64,000 nucleotides of DNA from positions 7,717,001 through 7,781,000 of the forward strand of contig NZ_OX419519.1 of assembly GCF_948472415.1 (NCBI RefSeq), in the 5' to 3' direction. Shown piece by piece: positions 26,291-35,933 of the stretch. The DNA comes from Kitasatospora fiedleri. GTDB lineage: Bacteria; Actinomycetota; Actinomycetes; Streptomycetales; Streptomycetaceae. The position numbers and the translations under genes were made by a program. The notes beneath the pieces were generated by a model, which was not told where the DNA came from, searched no databases, and was given only the letters and a program-made list of their open reading frames with translations. Position 1 is the stretch's first letter; the number at the start of each line of letters is the position of its first letter.

Positions 26291-27805
26291 ATGAGTGGAA
26301 AGGCAGTCACCCGCCCCATGCGCAACCAGGGAACCGGCTCCTGGCCCGCCCGCCGGGCCCGGAAGACCCCGCACCGCACCGCCCTCGTCCACGACGGGCG
26401 CCACCACACCTACGCCGACCTGCACGACCGCACCACCCGGCTGGCCCACGCCCTGCGCACCGCCGGCGTCCGCCGCGGCGACCGGGTCGCCTACCTCGGC
26501 CCCAACCACCCCGCCTTCCTGGAGACGCTGTTCGCCACCGGCCTGCTCGGCGCGCTCTTCGTCCCGCTCAACACCCGCCTGGCCCGGCCCGAGATCGCCC
26601 ACCAGCTCGACGACTGCGGGGCCCGGGTGCTGGTCCGCGCGCCCGGCTGCGCCCCGCTGGTCCCGCCCGGCGCGGTGCCGGTGGCGGTGGAGGTCGGCGA
26701 GGCGTACGAGTCCTGGCTGGCCGGGGCCGACCGCACCCCGGTCGACGAACCCGTCGGCCTGGACGACACCTGCCTGATCATGTACACCTCGGGCACCACC
26801 GGCCGTCCCAAGGGCGCCCTGCTCACCCACGGCAACCTCACCTGGAACGCCTACAACGTCCTGGTCGACACCGACCTGCGGGCCGACGACCGGGCCCTGG
26901 TCAACGCCCCGCTGTTCCACACCGCGGGCCTCAACATGCTCACCCTGCCCGTCCTGCTCAAGGGCGGCACCTGCCACCTGATCGAGTCCTTCGACCCGGC
27001 CGGGGCGCTGGAACTCATCGCCCGGGAACGGATCACCCACACCTTCGGCGTGCCGACCATGTACGACCTGATGGCCCGCCAGCCCGGCTGGGCCGACGCC
27101 GACCTGCGCAGCCTGCGCGTCCTCAACTGCGGCGGCGCCCCCGTCCCGCGCCCGCTGATCGACACCTACCTGCGCCGCGGCCTCTCCTTCCAGCAGGGCT
27201 ACGGCATGACCGAGACCGGCCCCGGCGCCCTCTTCCTGGACGCCGAGCACGCCGTCGCCAAGGCCGGCAGCGCGGGCGTCCCGCACTTCTTCACCGACGT
27301 GCGGCTGGCCGCGCCGGACGGGCGGGAGGCGGGCGTCGGCGAGACCGGCGAGATCCTGGTCAGCGGCCCGCACGTCGGCCCCGGCTACTGGGGCCTGCCC
27401 GAGGCCACCGCGCAGTCCTTCCGGGACGGCTGGTTCCGCAGCGGCGACGCCGCCCGGGCCGACGCCGACGGCTACCTCACCATCGCCGACCGGATCAAGG
27501 ACATGTACATCTCCGGCGGCGAGAACGTCTACCCCGCCGAGGTCGAGGAGGCCCTGCTCGCCCTGCCCGGCGTCGCCGAGTGCGCCGTCTACGGCGTCCC
27601 CGACGCCAAGTGGGGCGAGGTCGGCCGGGCCGTCGTCGTCCCCGCCGCGGGCACGGCGCCCGACCCGGACGCGCTGCTCGCCGCCCTGGCCGGGCAACTC
27701 GCCAGGTACAAGCTCCCCCGGACGCTGGTGCTCGCGGACGAACTGCCGCGCACCGCCTCCGGAAAGCTCCTCAAACACCGGCTCCGCGCCCGGTACGGCA
27801 ACTGA
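26291..27805 (+). CDS. AMP-dependent acyl-CoA synthetase/ligase
   Basis: 504 aa, ANL superfamily. P-loop LIMYTSGTTGRPKGALL, A5-type GYGMTETGP, A7 WFRSGDAARADADGYLTIADRIKDMYISGGENVYPAEVE and the closing Lys in PRTASGKLLKHRLR are all present. It activates a carboxylic acid as acyl-AMP and transfers it to CoA in the cytoplasm. It starts 5 bp after the amidohydrolase. Provides the CoA ester for the MaoC hydratase and probably the SDR. Confidence 0.92.
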   Translation: MSGKAVTRPMRNQGTGSWPARRARKTPHRTALVHDGRHHTYADLHDRTTRLAHALRTAGVRRGDRVAYLGPNHPAFLETLFATGLLGALFVPLNTRLARPEIAHQLDDCGARVLVRAPGCAPLVPPGAVPVAVEVGEAYESWLAGADRTPVDEPVGLDDTCLIMYTSGTTGRPKGALLTHGNLTWNAYNVLVDTDLRADDRALVNAPLFHTAGLNMLTLPVLLKGGTCHLIESFDPAGALELIARERITHTFGVPTMYDLMARQPGWADADLRSLRVLNCGGAPVPRPLIDTYLRRGLSFQQGYGMTETGPGALFLDAEHAVAKAGSAGVPHFFTDVRLAAPDGREAGVGETGEILVSGPHVGPGYWGLPEATAQSFRDGWFRSGDAARADADGYLTIADRIKDMYISGGENVYPAEVEEALLALPGVAECAVYGVPDAKWGEVGRAVVVPAAGTAPDPDALLAALAGQLARYKLPRTLVLADELPRTASGKLLKHRLRARYGN

Positions 27806-27839
27806 CCCCTCCGCCCCCTCCCCGAAAGGCCCACCCCCC

Positions 27840-28295
27840 ATGGCACGCACCGTCGACGGGCTCGACGCCCTCAAGGCCCTGGCCGGCACCGACCTCGGCA
27901 GCAGCTCCTGGCTCGACGTCACCCAGCGGCGCATCGACACCTTCGCCGACGCCACCGACGACCACCAGTGGATCCACACCGACCCCGAACGCGCCGCCGC
28001 CGGCCCGTTCGGCGCGCCCGTCGCGCACGGCCACTTGACGCTCTCCCTGTTCATCCCGCTCTTCACCGAACTGCTGGAGGTCGAGGGCGTCACCACCAAG
28101 GTCAACTACGGCCTCAACAAGGTCCGCTTCCCCGCCCCGGTCAGGGCCGGCTCCCGGGTCCGCCTGACCGCCCGCCTCGCCGCCGTCGAGGACGTCCCCG
28201 GTGGCGTGCAGGTCACCGTCGACGGCACCGTCGAGATCGAGGGCGCCGCCAAGCCCGCCGCCGTCCTGCAGAGCGTCTCCCGCTTCTACGCCTGA
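27840..28295 (+). CDS. MaoC-like enoyl-CoA hydratase
   Basis: 151-aa hotdog-fold hydratase. Catalytic signature FADATDDHQWIHTDPERA (Asp/His) followed by FGAPVAHGHLTLSL. ATG at 27840 after GAAAGG. Last gene of the MarR-controlled operon. Hydrates an enoyl-CoA, completing a ligase-hydratase-dehydrogenase set. Confidence 0.92.
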   Translation: MARTVDGLDALKALAGTDLGSSSWLDVTQRRIDTFADATDDHQWIHTDPERAAAGPFGAPVAHGHLTLSLFIPLFTELLEVEGVTTKVNYGLNKVRFPAPVRAGSRVRLTARLAAVEDVPGGVQVTVDGTVEIEGAAKPAAVLQSVSRFYA

Positions 28296-28345
28296 CGCCC
28301 CGACGCGCCTGACGCCCTGACACGCCGACACCCTGACACGCCGTC
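28285..28345. repeat. Short repeats at the MaoC gene end
   Basis: Imperfect copies of the stop region (CGCCTGACGCC, GCCCTGACACGCCG, ACCCTGACACGCCG) follow the MaoC stop codon in series. Confidence 0.5.
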
Positions 28346-28433
28346 AACCGGCCCAGGTCGACCGCCGAACGCCGGCGGTCGGCCCCGCCGATATTCGGAC
28401 GACCCCGACCGGGCCCGCTGTTAGGGTGGCCCG

Positions 28434-28861
28434 ATGGCAGTGCTCAGGCAGTTCCAGGTCACCTTCGACTGCGCCGAACCCGCCCGGGTCGCCCGCTTCT
28501 GGTGCGAGGTGCTCGGCTACGAGTCCCACCCGCCCAAGGGCTTCGACAGCTGGGAGCGGTACGAGACCTCCTCCCGCCCGCCGAACGTGGCTCGTGGTCC
28601 GCCTGCACCGACCCCACCGGCGTCGGCCCCCGCCTCTACTTCCAGCGCGTCCCCGAGGGCAAGACGGTCAAGAACCGCGTCCACCTCGACGTCCGGGTCG
28701 GCACCGGCCTCCTCGGCGAGGAGCGCCTCGCCGCCCTGGAAGCCGAATGCGCCCGCCTGCTCCCCCTCGGCGCCGTCCGGGTCCGGCTCCTGTACGACGG
28801 CGGCGACGACTCCTGCATCGTCATGCAGGACGTCGAGGGCAACGAGTTCTGCCTCGACTAA
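28434..28861 (+). pseudogene. VOC/glyoxalase-family protein, single frameshift
   Basis: The N-terminal part FQVTFDCAEPARVARFWCEVLGYESHPPKGFDSWERY is a typical VOC (glyoxalase/bleomycin-resistance-like) beta-alpha start. About 28575 the frame slips by -1, after which SWSACTDPTGVGPRLYFQRVPEGKTVKNRVHLDVRVG and QDVEGNEFCLD complete the fold to the stop at 28861. ATG at 28434. Restored length is about 142 aa. Likely one functional gene with a sequence error. Confidence 0.78.
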
Positions 28862-29001
28862 CCCCCGTCCCCGTCCCCCTCCCCGCCTCCGGCCCGACGA
28901 GCGGGGGCACCGACCCGACATGGTGAACGCCCCCGGGCGCGCGCGGCCGTGCCCGCCCCGGCCGGAGGAGAACCGGACGGGAGCAGAGGAGGCGACGCGT
29001 C

Positions 29002-29114
29002 ATGAGTACGGCAGCCCGCGTCCCCCGGGACTACCGCGTCAGTGACCCCGAACGGGCCCTGAAGTACGCGGTCCAGCACATCGCGGGGGACCGCGCCGAG
29101 ATCATCGAGGGAGT
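29002..29114 (+). pseudogene. Uma2-family (DUF820) endonuclease-like gene, 5' part, split by a transposon
   Basis: ATG at 29002 with a good ribosome site encodes MSTAARVPRDYRVSDPERA and continues to AEIIEGV, where the ISL3-like element begins. The rest resumes 6.9 kb away at 35983 as ITPVSPSWAHENAAE. Joined, this is the start of a Uma2-type PD-(D/E)XK protein of the sort present in many copies in streptomycetes. Confidence 0.8.
29107..29114. repeat. Left target-site copy of the ISL3-like element (GAGGGAGT)
   Basis: 8 bp next to the left end; the right end is followed by AAGGGGGT (35975-35982). Six of eight positions agree, fitting an old 8-bp duplication as known for ISL3 elements. Confidence 0.55.
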
Positions 29115-29155
29115 GGCTTTATATGTGAGTGGTGGTTCTGGTCCAACTTCTGTGG
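29115..29155 (+). repeat. Left terminal inverted repeat of the ISL3-like element
   Basis: Starts GGCTTTATATGTGAG and ends GGTCCAACTTCTGTGG. It matches the complement of 35934-35974 at 31 of 41 positions. Confidence 0.85.
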
Positions 29156-29254
29156 TGTGCCTACTCCCTGTGGCTGTCGGTCTTGCTGGTACGCCTCGTG
29201 AGATCGTCCGGAAACTGACGGTGCAGACCGCCTCTGGGGTGATGGTTCTGGGCT

Positions 29255-30772
29255 GTGCGCGAGGTACTGCTCCGGCTGGAAGAGCTGCTCTTCCTGGCGG
29301 ATCCGGGGATCAGGGTGGAGTCGGTCCAGGACGATGGCGAGGTGATTCGAGTCGGTGTCAGATGCCGGACGGCCGAGGCTCGTTGCCCGGGTTGCGGGAG
29401 CTGGTCTGGGCGGGTGCACGGCTCTTACCAGCGGTTTCCCGCTGACCTCCTCTTGGCCGGACGGCGGGTGGTCCTGCGACTTCGTGTTCGGCGCTTCACG
29501 TGTGAAGACGTTTGCTGCGGGCGGCGGACGTTCGTCGAGCAGGTCGCGGGCCTGACCCGGCGGCACAGCCAACGGACCGAACGACTCCGATCGGTGCTGG
29601 CCGAGGTCGGCCTCGCCTTGGCCGGTCGCGCCGGTGCCCGGCTGGCCGACGTCTTCGGCGCGAAGGTCAGCCGGAATACGGTCCTGCGGCTGGTCGATGC
29701 CCTCCCGGAACCCCCGCCGCAGGTCCCGCGTGTGGTCGGCGTCGACGAGTACGCGATGCGCAAGGGCTGTATCTACGGGACCGTTTTGGTCGACGTCGAG
29801 ACTCGCAGGCCGGTGGACCTCCTGCCGGATCGCGAGGCAGGCACTGTTGCGGCCTGGCTGGCCGAGCGCCCGGGGATCGAGGTCGTCTGCCGTGACCGTG
29901 CCCCGTTCTTCGCCGAGGGCGCCAGGACCGGGGCGCCCACGGCGGTCCAGGTCGCAGACCGGCTCCACCTCTGGCGCAACCTCGGCGAAGCGGCCGAGCG
30001 GTGCGTCTCCCGCCACCGCTCGTGCCTCCGCGCGACCTTCAGCGCATCGGAACCGGAGCTGGCTGCGGCCCCGGCCGAGAGCGGGTCGCCGTGGCCCACC
30101 GGGCACCGGTTCGCCGACCGCACCCGCGCCAAGCACGCCACCGTCCACGCGCTGCTGGCTGCCGGCCACAGCAGACGCTCCATCCAGCGCCAGCTCGGCA
30201 TGACCTACGGCACCGTCCAACGGCTGGCCGACGCCGCACGGCCGGAAGACCTGTTCCACGGGCAGTGGCAGAACCGCAGGACCAAACTCGACGACTTCAA
30301 GACCCACCTGCACGACCGGTGGGCCGAAGGCTGCACCAACGCCTGGACCCTCTGGGAAGAGATCAAGGAACACGGCTACACCGGCGGCTACGGAGCCGTC
30401 CGCGCCTACCTCCAGCCGTTCCGCACATCCCCGACAGCACCGGCCGCCCGTCCGCCATCCCCGCGCACGGTCACCGGCTGGATCCTGACCCACCCCGACA
30501 CCCTGCCGGAGGGCGAACGCCTGAAGCTCAAGTCCGTCGTCGCCGGCTGCCCTGAGCTGGATGCCCTCGCCGGGCACGTCCGCACCTTCGGGCAGATGCT
30601 CACCCAGCTCCAGGGTGACCAGCTCCCACAGTGGATCAAAGCGGTTCGCGCCGACGACCTACCCAGCCTTCACGCTTTCGTCAACGGCCTCGAACGCGAT
30701 CTCGCCGCCGTCACCGCCGGCCTCACACTGCCGTGGAGCTCCGGCGTCGTTGAAGGCCACGTCAACCGGATC
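29255..30772 (+). pseudogene. ISL3-family transposase, 5' 506 codons (3' end displaced to 35140-35211)
   Basis: DDE transposase with an N-terminal zinc ribbon (RCPGCGSWSG), helix-turn-helix region, catalytic Asp in VVGVDEYAMRKG, Asp in VVCRDRAPFF and Glu in GVVEGHVNRI. GTG at 29255. Just after HVNRI the frame enters unrelated DNA (ILWNQLCQAAD...), running on to 30901. The expected ending, KMIKRQMYGRAGFDLLRKRV, is found at 35140-35211. Joining the parts gives 529 aa, normal for the family. The gene is therefore split by the inner element and probably inactive. Confidence 0.88.
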
Positions 30773-30806
30773 ATTCTGTGGAATCAGCTCTGTCAAGCAG
30801 CGGACG

Positions 30807-31577
30807 TCATCCGGTGGCTGACAGGGTCTGCTGTGTGGCCGCCGCTCGAACAACGGCCTCTTCAACCTGGTGTCGACCGGCTTCACCTCGACTCCAGATG
30901 AATACGCGCCAACGACGTGGCGCGTCGCTGCTCCAGTTCCGGAACTCTTCGACCGCGACGTTGTCGGAGAGCCGCCATCGGATGGTGCTGCCTGATGCTT
31001 CGGGAATGTCGGTGAGGCCGTCGAGCTGTTCGGCGAGTGCGAAGCTGTCGACCTCTGCGGTGGTGCGGTCCCAGGTCGAGACGGCGTCGGCGAGGGCATG
31101 GGATTCGATGAGTGCCGGGATGGACGGGGCGATTTCGAGGAACGTGCCGCCTCCATCGTCCACCCCGACTCGTCCGTCCGTATGCACTAGGTAGCGCACT
31201 GGAGAGGAGACACGTTCCCCGAACCAATCGAAGTACCAGCCATCGGCGGAGCCGGACCACATGCCCTGGCCCAGGTCGTAGTGCCAGTCACGAAGCACCT
31301 CGCGGCGTTCGCCCTCGACGGTGTAGCTGCTTCGCACCTGGTAGCGCAGTCCGCCGTACTTCTGCTCGAATCCCTCCCGGCGGATCACGAGCATCATGGG
31401 TGTGGGAACCAACTGGCCGAAGCAGTCCCGGACCCGCAGGAACTCGGTGGAGAGCCGGGGTTCCGACGGATCATCGCGCCAGCCGGTTCGTTCAAGCAGA
31501 CTCTTTGCACGAGAGGAAAGACCGGTGAGGTCATCCAGGATGTGCATCCTGCACTTCTTTTCCCAAGACAGGGGCAT
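30807..31577 (-). CDS. Hypothetical cargo protein of the inner element (SUKH/SMI1-like features)
   Basis: 256 aa from ATG at 31577 (MPLSWEKKC); 31595 and 31547 are other possible starts. FEQKYGGLRYQVR, YLVHTDGRVGV and EIAPSIPALIESHALADAVSTW resemble the Gly-Gly-Leu and tail patterns of SMI1/KNR4-type (SUKH) proteins, many of which are immunity proteins against secreted toxins. This is a weak visual match. The gene points away from its recombinase neighbours' promoter end and sits at the left end, the usual cargo position. Role unknown. Confidence 0.6.
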   Translation of the reverse strand: MPLSWEKKCRMHILDDLTGLSSRAKSLLERTGWRDDPSEPRLSTEFLRVRDCFGQLVPTPMMLVIRREGFEQKYGGLRYQVRSSYTVEGERREVLRDWHYDLGQGMWSGSADGWYFDWFGERVSSPVRYLVHTDGRVGVDDGGGTFLEIAPSIPALIESHALADAVSTWDRTTAEVDSFALAEQLDGLTDIPEASGSTIRWRLSDNVAVEEFRNWSSDAPRRWRVFIWSRGEAGRHQVEEAVVRAAATQQTLSATG

Positions 31578-31655
31578 GGATTCGTAGGACCGCACGATAC
31601 TCGGTCGAGGTGACTCGGTGCAGTTCGAACCACAGTGGCCGTGACCGTCGTGGGT

Positions 31656-34004
31656 TCAGCATTGACCTCCCGGACCGCACTCTCGGGGACGGGCGGTCAC
31701 GTTGACGACCGGCAGCAGTGTCGCGGTAGCTGGGACGCCGATCTGACGTGGCGTAGGCCCTGCTGGCGTGGGGGCATTGGCAAGCCGTTCCAGTAGCTGG
31801 TCCAGAGCGGCCTGGCCGTCGTCGACGGCGGCTCGTTCGTCGTCGGTGAGTGGGATGGCCACGAGCATCTTCTGCAGGTTCTCCTTTGCCTCCAGCAACT
31901 GGCCCTTGCTGGAGGCCTTCGGCGTGTAGAAGTCGCAGCGCGCGCAGGCCATTCGGTGCTGGCATTGCTCGAAGAATGTGTAGCTGCAGTAGCCGTGTCC
32001 GAGGTCGTAGTGCTGCCAGGGTTCGCCGGCCGCGGCGGCGCCGGAGGCCACGGCGTCGCGGTCGACCAGGACCTCAATGGTGCGCACGTTGCGCTCGAAG
32101 TAGCCGGCTTCGGAGTAGGCCTTGGACAGGGTGTTCGGTGTGATCTTCGCGTAGTACTGGGTGGATTGCGGGGAACGGCGCCCGAGCCAGGCCTGCAGCT
32201 CGAACAGGGTCATCGGTTCCTTGGCGTTGTAGAGCTGGCTGGCGATGGTGGACCGGGCGCGGTGGCTGGTGATATTGCCGCGGACGTCAGCGGCCGGGAC
32301 TCCGGCCTTGCGGCAGAGCATCGGGATGATCGTGTCGTTGATGTAGCTGGTGGAGACGCGGCGGGCCCGGACGGCGAACAGCGGGTCGACCAGCTCGCCG
32401 GTGCGGCGGTCGGTGAATTTCGGCTGGTCGGGGCGCGCAGCCTGTCAGGCGTCGACGGCCTGGCCGAGGATCGGGTCGACCGGCTTGGTGAAGGCGGTGC
32501 CGGTCTTGTGGGTGGGGACGTCGAGCAGGCAGACCGCGTCGCGGGCCAGGACCTGCTGCGAGTCGCCGTCGATGGGTGTCCCGTCGTGCTGCCAGCGGAT
32601 GCAGCCCACCTTCAGCCGGGCGATCTCGTTGCTGCGTTGTCCGGAGAACAGCCAGGTCAGCGTGACCGCGCGGACCAGTTCGAAAGGGTAGAAGTGCCCG
32701 GAGCGGGCCTGGGGGAGGTCGGCGGGTTCCAGGTTCAGGCCCGCCCACAGCAGCTTCGCCCAGACCTCGTCGGCGATCACCCTGGGGTCGGGTCCGAGGA
32801 GGGCGGTGATGCTGCGGGGAATCGCCAACGCGCGAACGGGATCGAAGCGGCGGGGCAGCAACTCCCATTCCTGGCAGTCCCGGAAGAACGTCCGTAGCGC
32901 GGTGATCTGCCCGGCTTTGCTGGGCGCTTCCAGCGGCTTGCCGAGACGGTCGCCCAGCCCGATCGTGCGCTGGACGTAGTCGCCGACCTTCATTCGGTCC
33001 AGCGCGGCGATCCACGAAGCGCAGGTCTGCCGGGTCCAGTCGGCCGGATCGGCGGCGTCGGGCTGTTCGGCGGCGATCCACCGGCCGACCTTGAGCAGGT
33101 TGGAGCGGACGCTGCCGCGAACGCGCGGGCTCAGCGTCGAGGTGGTGTGCCAGCGGTCGGCCCACTGTTCCCAGATCGGCGCGCCGCCGCTGGCCCGGGC
33201 CGAGTGGCGGCCGGTGCCGGGACGCGGAGGATCACAGAATCCGAGCTCGGCGACCGCCCGCTGCATCGCGTGCAGGGTGTTCAGCCGACTGCCTTCCAGC
33301 AGCCCGTCGCGGCGGACCCGGTCGAACAGTGTGGTGTCCAGATCCTCAAGATGCGGGCTGCGGTTGAGCAGGAACAGCTGGCAGGCCACCATCGGCAGCA
33401 GGGTGTCCTCGTCCCGGCCGAGCCGGTAGCCCCAGGCGCCCAGGACCGTACGAAGTCGTGCGACCTCGCCGTTGACGTGGTCGCGTCCGAAGATGCGCCA
33501 GGCCAGGGTGAGCCGCTGGAAGCTGCCGAGCCGGTGGAACTCGTTGAAGCCGCCGAGCAGGTAGGCGTGCGCCGCGAGGTAGGGGCGGACCTCGTCGCCC
33601 GCCCAGGCGGGCGCGTGCCGGCGGAACTCGGCCTGAGTGCGGCCGAGCAGGTGGAACCATTCCTCCTCGGTCCAGCCCCAGAAGGTCCTGCCGGTCTCCG
33701 CGCACCGCGTCAGCAGCACCGCGACCACGTCGAGCATGGCCCGTCGGCGGTGCGGGGTGGGCGGGGAGTCCAGTGCGGCGTTGACCGCCTCCAGCGGACC
33801 CAGCAGTCGCGCGATCACGCGCCAGCCCGGCGCGGACGGGTCGTGGTACTACAGTCGCCGCAGATTGCGTATGCCCAGGTCGGCCACGGCCCTGGCCTCG
33901 GCGGGTCGCACCGCCACCGCGGCGGTGTCGCGGGGCGGGGAGATCGGCGAGGACCAGCGTCCGGCCCCGTCCTCGGCGGCGATGGCCGGCAGTGGTGCGG
34001 TCAC
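31656..34004 (-). pseudogene. Large tyrosine recombinase, TnpB-like, with two in-frame nonsense codons
   Basis: GTG at 34004 overlaps the stop of the upstream recombinase (GTGA). One frame runs to 31656 (783 codons) but meets TAG at 33849-33851 (LRRL*YHDPSAPGW) and TGA at 32445-32447 (GQAVDA*QAARPDQPK). Both fit loss of a Trp TGG codon. Catalytic parts are SGQRSNEIARLKVG (Arg I region), ITSHRARSTIASQLY (His-x-x-Arg) and QSTQYYAKI (Tyr). The C-terminal CQHRMACARCDFYTPKASSKGQLLEAK Cys block is typical of TnpB-type recombinases of Tn554-like elements. As written three fragments would be made; the middle one (33818-32445) lacks His, Arg II and Tyr. Confidence 0.82.
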
Positions 34005-35071
34005 CGCGACACCTCCGCCGTCGTGCCGTCCGCGGAGGTGAGCATCTGTATTCGCCAGGCATGGATGTGCTCCATGCCGCGGGCCAGCTTGTCGGCGAGG
34101 TCCCGGCCGGACAGGTGTACGTACTGAAGAGTGGAATCGGTGTTGCGGTGGCCGGCGAAGGTCGCGATCGCGTGCAACTCCCAACCCATCCGGGCCAGAT
34201 CGGTCAGACACAGGTGCCGGGTTGTGTGGGTCGAGAACCGCGGGACACCGGCTGCCAGGGCGATCCGGCGGACCACCTTCGACCAGGTCCACAGGGTCAG
34301 CGGCTGTCCGTGGTTGCGCCGGAACGCCGACAGGAACAGCGGCCCCCTGGCCCGGCTGACCGTGGCCCGGTGGGCGAGGTAGGCCGACATCAGCACGCCG
34401 GTCGACGCCGAGTACGGCACCACCCGCTCCAGGCGGTTCTTCGTCGTCTCCGCCCGCACCCTCAGCGTCCGGTGGGCCGGATCGAGGTCGTCGGTCCGCA
34501 GCGAGCACAGCTCCTCCCGCCGCAGCGCGGAATCGTAGGCCAGGGCCAGCATCACCCGGTTGCGGACCGGCTCCTCCCGCGCGACCTGCAGGATCCCCAG
34601 CCACTGCTGTTCGCTCGGGATCCACGGCAGCTTCGTCAGCCGCGGCACCAGCCCGCGCTGTTGCCCGCCCCGCTGGCGGCCAGGGGTGTAGCGGCCGCGG
34701 CCCACCGGGTTCGACTCGCGCAGACCCTCCTCCATGAGGAAGTCGTAGAACAGGCGGACCGGCACCAGGCGCTGCTGGATCGTGGCGTTGGCCAGCCCGG
34801 CCCCAGAGTCGATCGCCACCACGTTTGCACCCCGACGGTGCGGCCGTGACGTCAACTCCCTCACGTAGACGGCGATGTGGGCGCAGTTCGCGGTGACCGG
34901 GTCGACGTTCTCCCGTTCGCACATCAGCAGGTACTCGGCCAGCCCGCGGGCGTAGGCGTCGATCGTCCTCGGCGCCCGACCGAGATCAGTCCAGGTCTGC
35001 AGCCACACTGCTGCCTGCTCGTGCCGGCCCAGCACCGGCCACTTCTCCGTCAGCACCGTCGTGCCGCTCAA
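34001..35071 (-). CDS. Tyrosine recombinase, TnpA-like
   Basis: About 356 aa. Integrase core: SAM-like N-terminal domain (RAPRTIDAYARGLAEYLLMC), Arg I in YDSALRREELCSLRTDDLD, Lys region TTKNRLERVVPY, box II THTTRHLCLTDLARMG (His-x-x-Arg as HTTRH), GHRNTDSTLQYVH (His/Tyr nucleophile Tyr). TTG at 35071 follows GGGAG; TTG at 35083 also in frame. Coupled by GTGA to the TnpB-like gene. This is the same order and size (360 vs about 361 aa) as tnpA-tnpB of Tn554. Intact, so it might still move the element with help. Confidence 0.88.
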   Translation of the reverse strand: MSGTTVLTEKWPVLGRHEQAAVWLQTWTDLGRAPRTIDAYARGLAEYLLMCERENVDPVTANCAHIAVYVRELTSRPHRRGANVVAIDSGAGLANATIQQRLVPVRLFYDFLMEEGLRESNPVGRGRYTPGRQRGGQQRGLVPRLTKLPWIPSEQQWLGILQVAREEPVRNRVMLALAYDSALRREELCSLRTDDLDPAHRTLRVRAETTKNRLERVVPYSASTGVLMSAYLAHRATVSRARGPLFLSAFRRNHGQPLTLWTWSKVVRRIALAAGVPRFSTHTTRHLCLTDLARMGWELHAIATFAGHRNTDSTLQYVHLSGRDLADKLARGMEHIHAWRIQMLTSADGTTAEVSR

Positions 35072-35139
35072 GCCATCTCCCAAGTTCGTGGTTGCACCGA
35101 GGAGACATGATCACCCCGGACAGATTCCACGTAACTTTT

Positions 35140-35211
35140 AAAATGATCAAGCGTCAGATGTACGGCCGCGCCGGCTTCGACCTGCTGCGGAAGCGAGTCC
35201 TGCTCGCCTGA
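35140..35211 (+). pseudogene. ISL3 transposase, displaced C-terminal 23 codons
   Basis: Reads KMIKRQMYGRAGFDLLRKRV then LLA and stop, the conserved end of ISL3 transposases, in the same orientation as the 5' part at 29255-30772. No other explanation for this short match is apparent. It fixes the right edge of the inner insertion. Confidence 0.88.
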
Positions 35212-35235
35212 CTGCAGCTCTGTCGGTCGGGTCGT

Positions 35236-35877
35236 TCAGCTGAGCGCGAGCGGCGCGGGATCCAGGGCCAGCTTGCTCCGGCATGAGTCGACAGCTCGCG
35301 TGACCCATGCGGCGACGGCGTCGCGATCTGGCGCGATCGCGTGAAGCTCACGTGCCTTCTCCTGGGCTTCGACCATCCACGGGGCCAGCGGGTCTTCCCG
35401 GAGGACGCGCTCGAAGTGATCGCGGGCCGCGTCCGGATTACCGATCAGGGCAGCTGCGATTCCGGCGTCGAAGCTGTCCCAGAGGAATCCCCGCCGCACA
35501 GGCCTGGACATCAAGTACCGGGCGGCGCCTGGCAGAGCCAGGAACTTCTCCCTCAGCGCCACCACGCTCGCAGCCGCCTGCCGGCTGAGGTCGAGCGCCA
35601 CCCGCGTGAACTGGTCCTCTGTGCGAAACAGTTCGGAGCCGACCCGGACTCCTTCCACGTGGAAGGCCAGGTGGTCCACGTCGTGCCACAGCCACATCGC
35701 ACCGACGTACAGACCGCTGCCGGCAGTCCGCGGCGGGGTGAACTCCACGACCCCGAGCCACCATCCGTGATCATCAATCCACAGCCGCGACCGCCCTTGC
35801 TGGTTCAGGCCGAGCGGCTTCAGGGACTCCCGCGCCGCCGAGGTGATGATCCGGAGGGCCGAACTGCGATCTGCCAT
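35236..35877 (-). CDS. Hypothetical passenger protein of the ISL3-like element (DUF4304-like start)
   Basis: 213 aa from ATG at 35877 (MADRSSALRI); an ATG at 35886 is also in frame. The first 60 residues (ITSAARESLKPLGLNQQGRSRLWIDDHGWWLGVVEFTPP) resemble the DUF4304 pattern of an N-terminal 'kplGFkrkgr-w' followed by a beta sheet. The C-terminal half has GNPDAARDHFERVLREDPLAPWMVEAQEKAREL, a TPR-like helix pair. It lies between the transposase end and the right terminal repeat, transcribed toward the transposase. Function unknown. Confidence 0.7.
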   Translation of the reverse strand: MADRSSALRIITSAARESLKPLGLNQQGRSRLWIDDHGWWLGVVEFTPPRTAGSGLYVGAMWLWHDVDHLAFHVEGVRVGSELFRTEDQFTRVALDLSRQAAASVVALREKFLALPGAARYLMSRPVRRGFLWDSFDAGIAAALIGNPDAARDHFERVLREDPLAPWMVEAQEKARELHAIAPDRDAVAAWVTRAVDSCRSKLALDPAPLALS

Positions 35878-35933
35878 GACCGGCATTATTGATCGTCTTA
35901 CCGACACCTCCATCAGCACCGAGCGTCACCGTC

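Larger units (their letters stand above)
30773..35139. mobile_element. Inner element with two tyrosine recombinases (Tn554 TnpA/TnpB-like), inserted in the ISL3 transposase gene
   Basis: The two ends are fixed by the split transposase: codon ATC ends at 30772 and AAA ATG ATC resumes at 35140. A few bases of ambiguity exist because GATCATT and AATGATC flank the joints. Both ends contain GTGGAATC followed by TGTC in opposite orientation (about 30779 left, about 35117-35130 right). Contents: an unknown cargo gene, a large TnpB-like recombinase with two nonsense codons, and a TnpA-like recombinase 56-68 bp from the right end. No TnpC-like gene is seen. Confidence 0.82.

Noticed and set aside
30773..30901. 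Native C-terminus of the ISL3 transposase as ILWNQLCQAAD...
   Set aside because: It does not resemble the family end, whereas the expected end is found in frame-compatible form at 35140.
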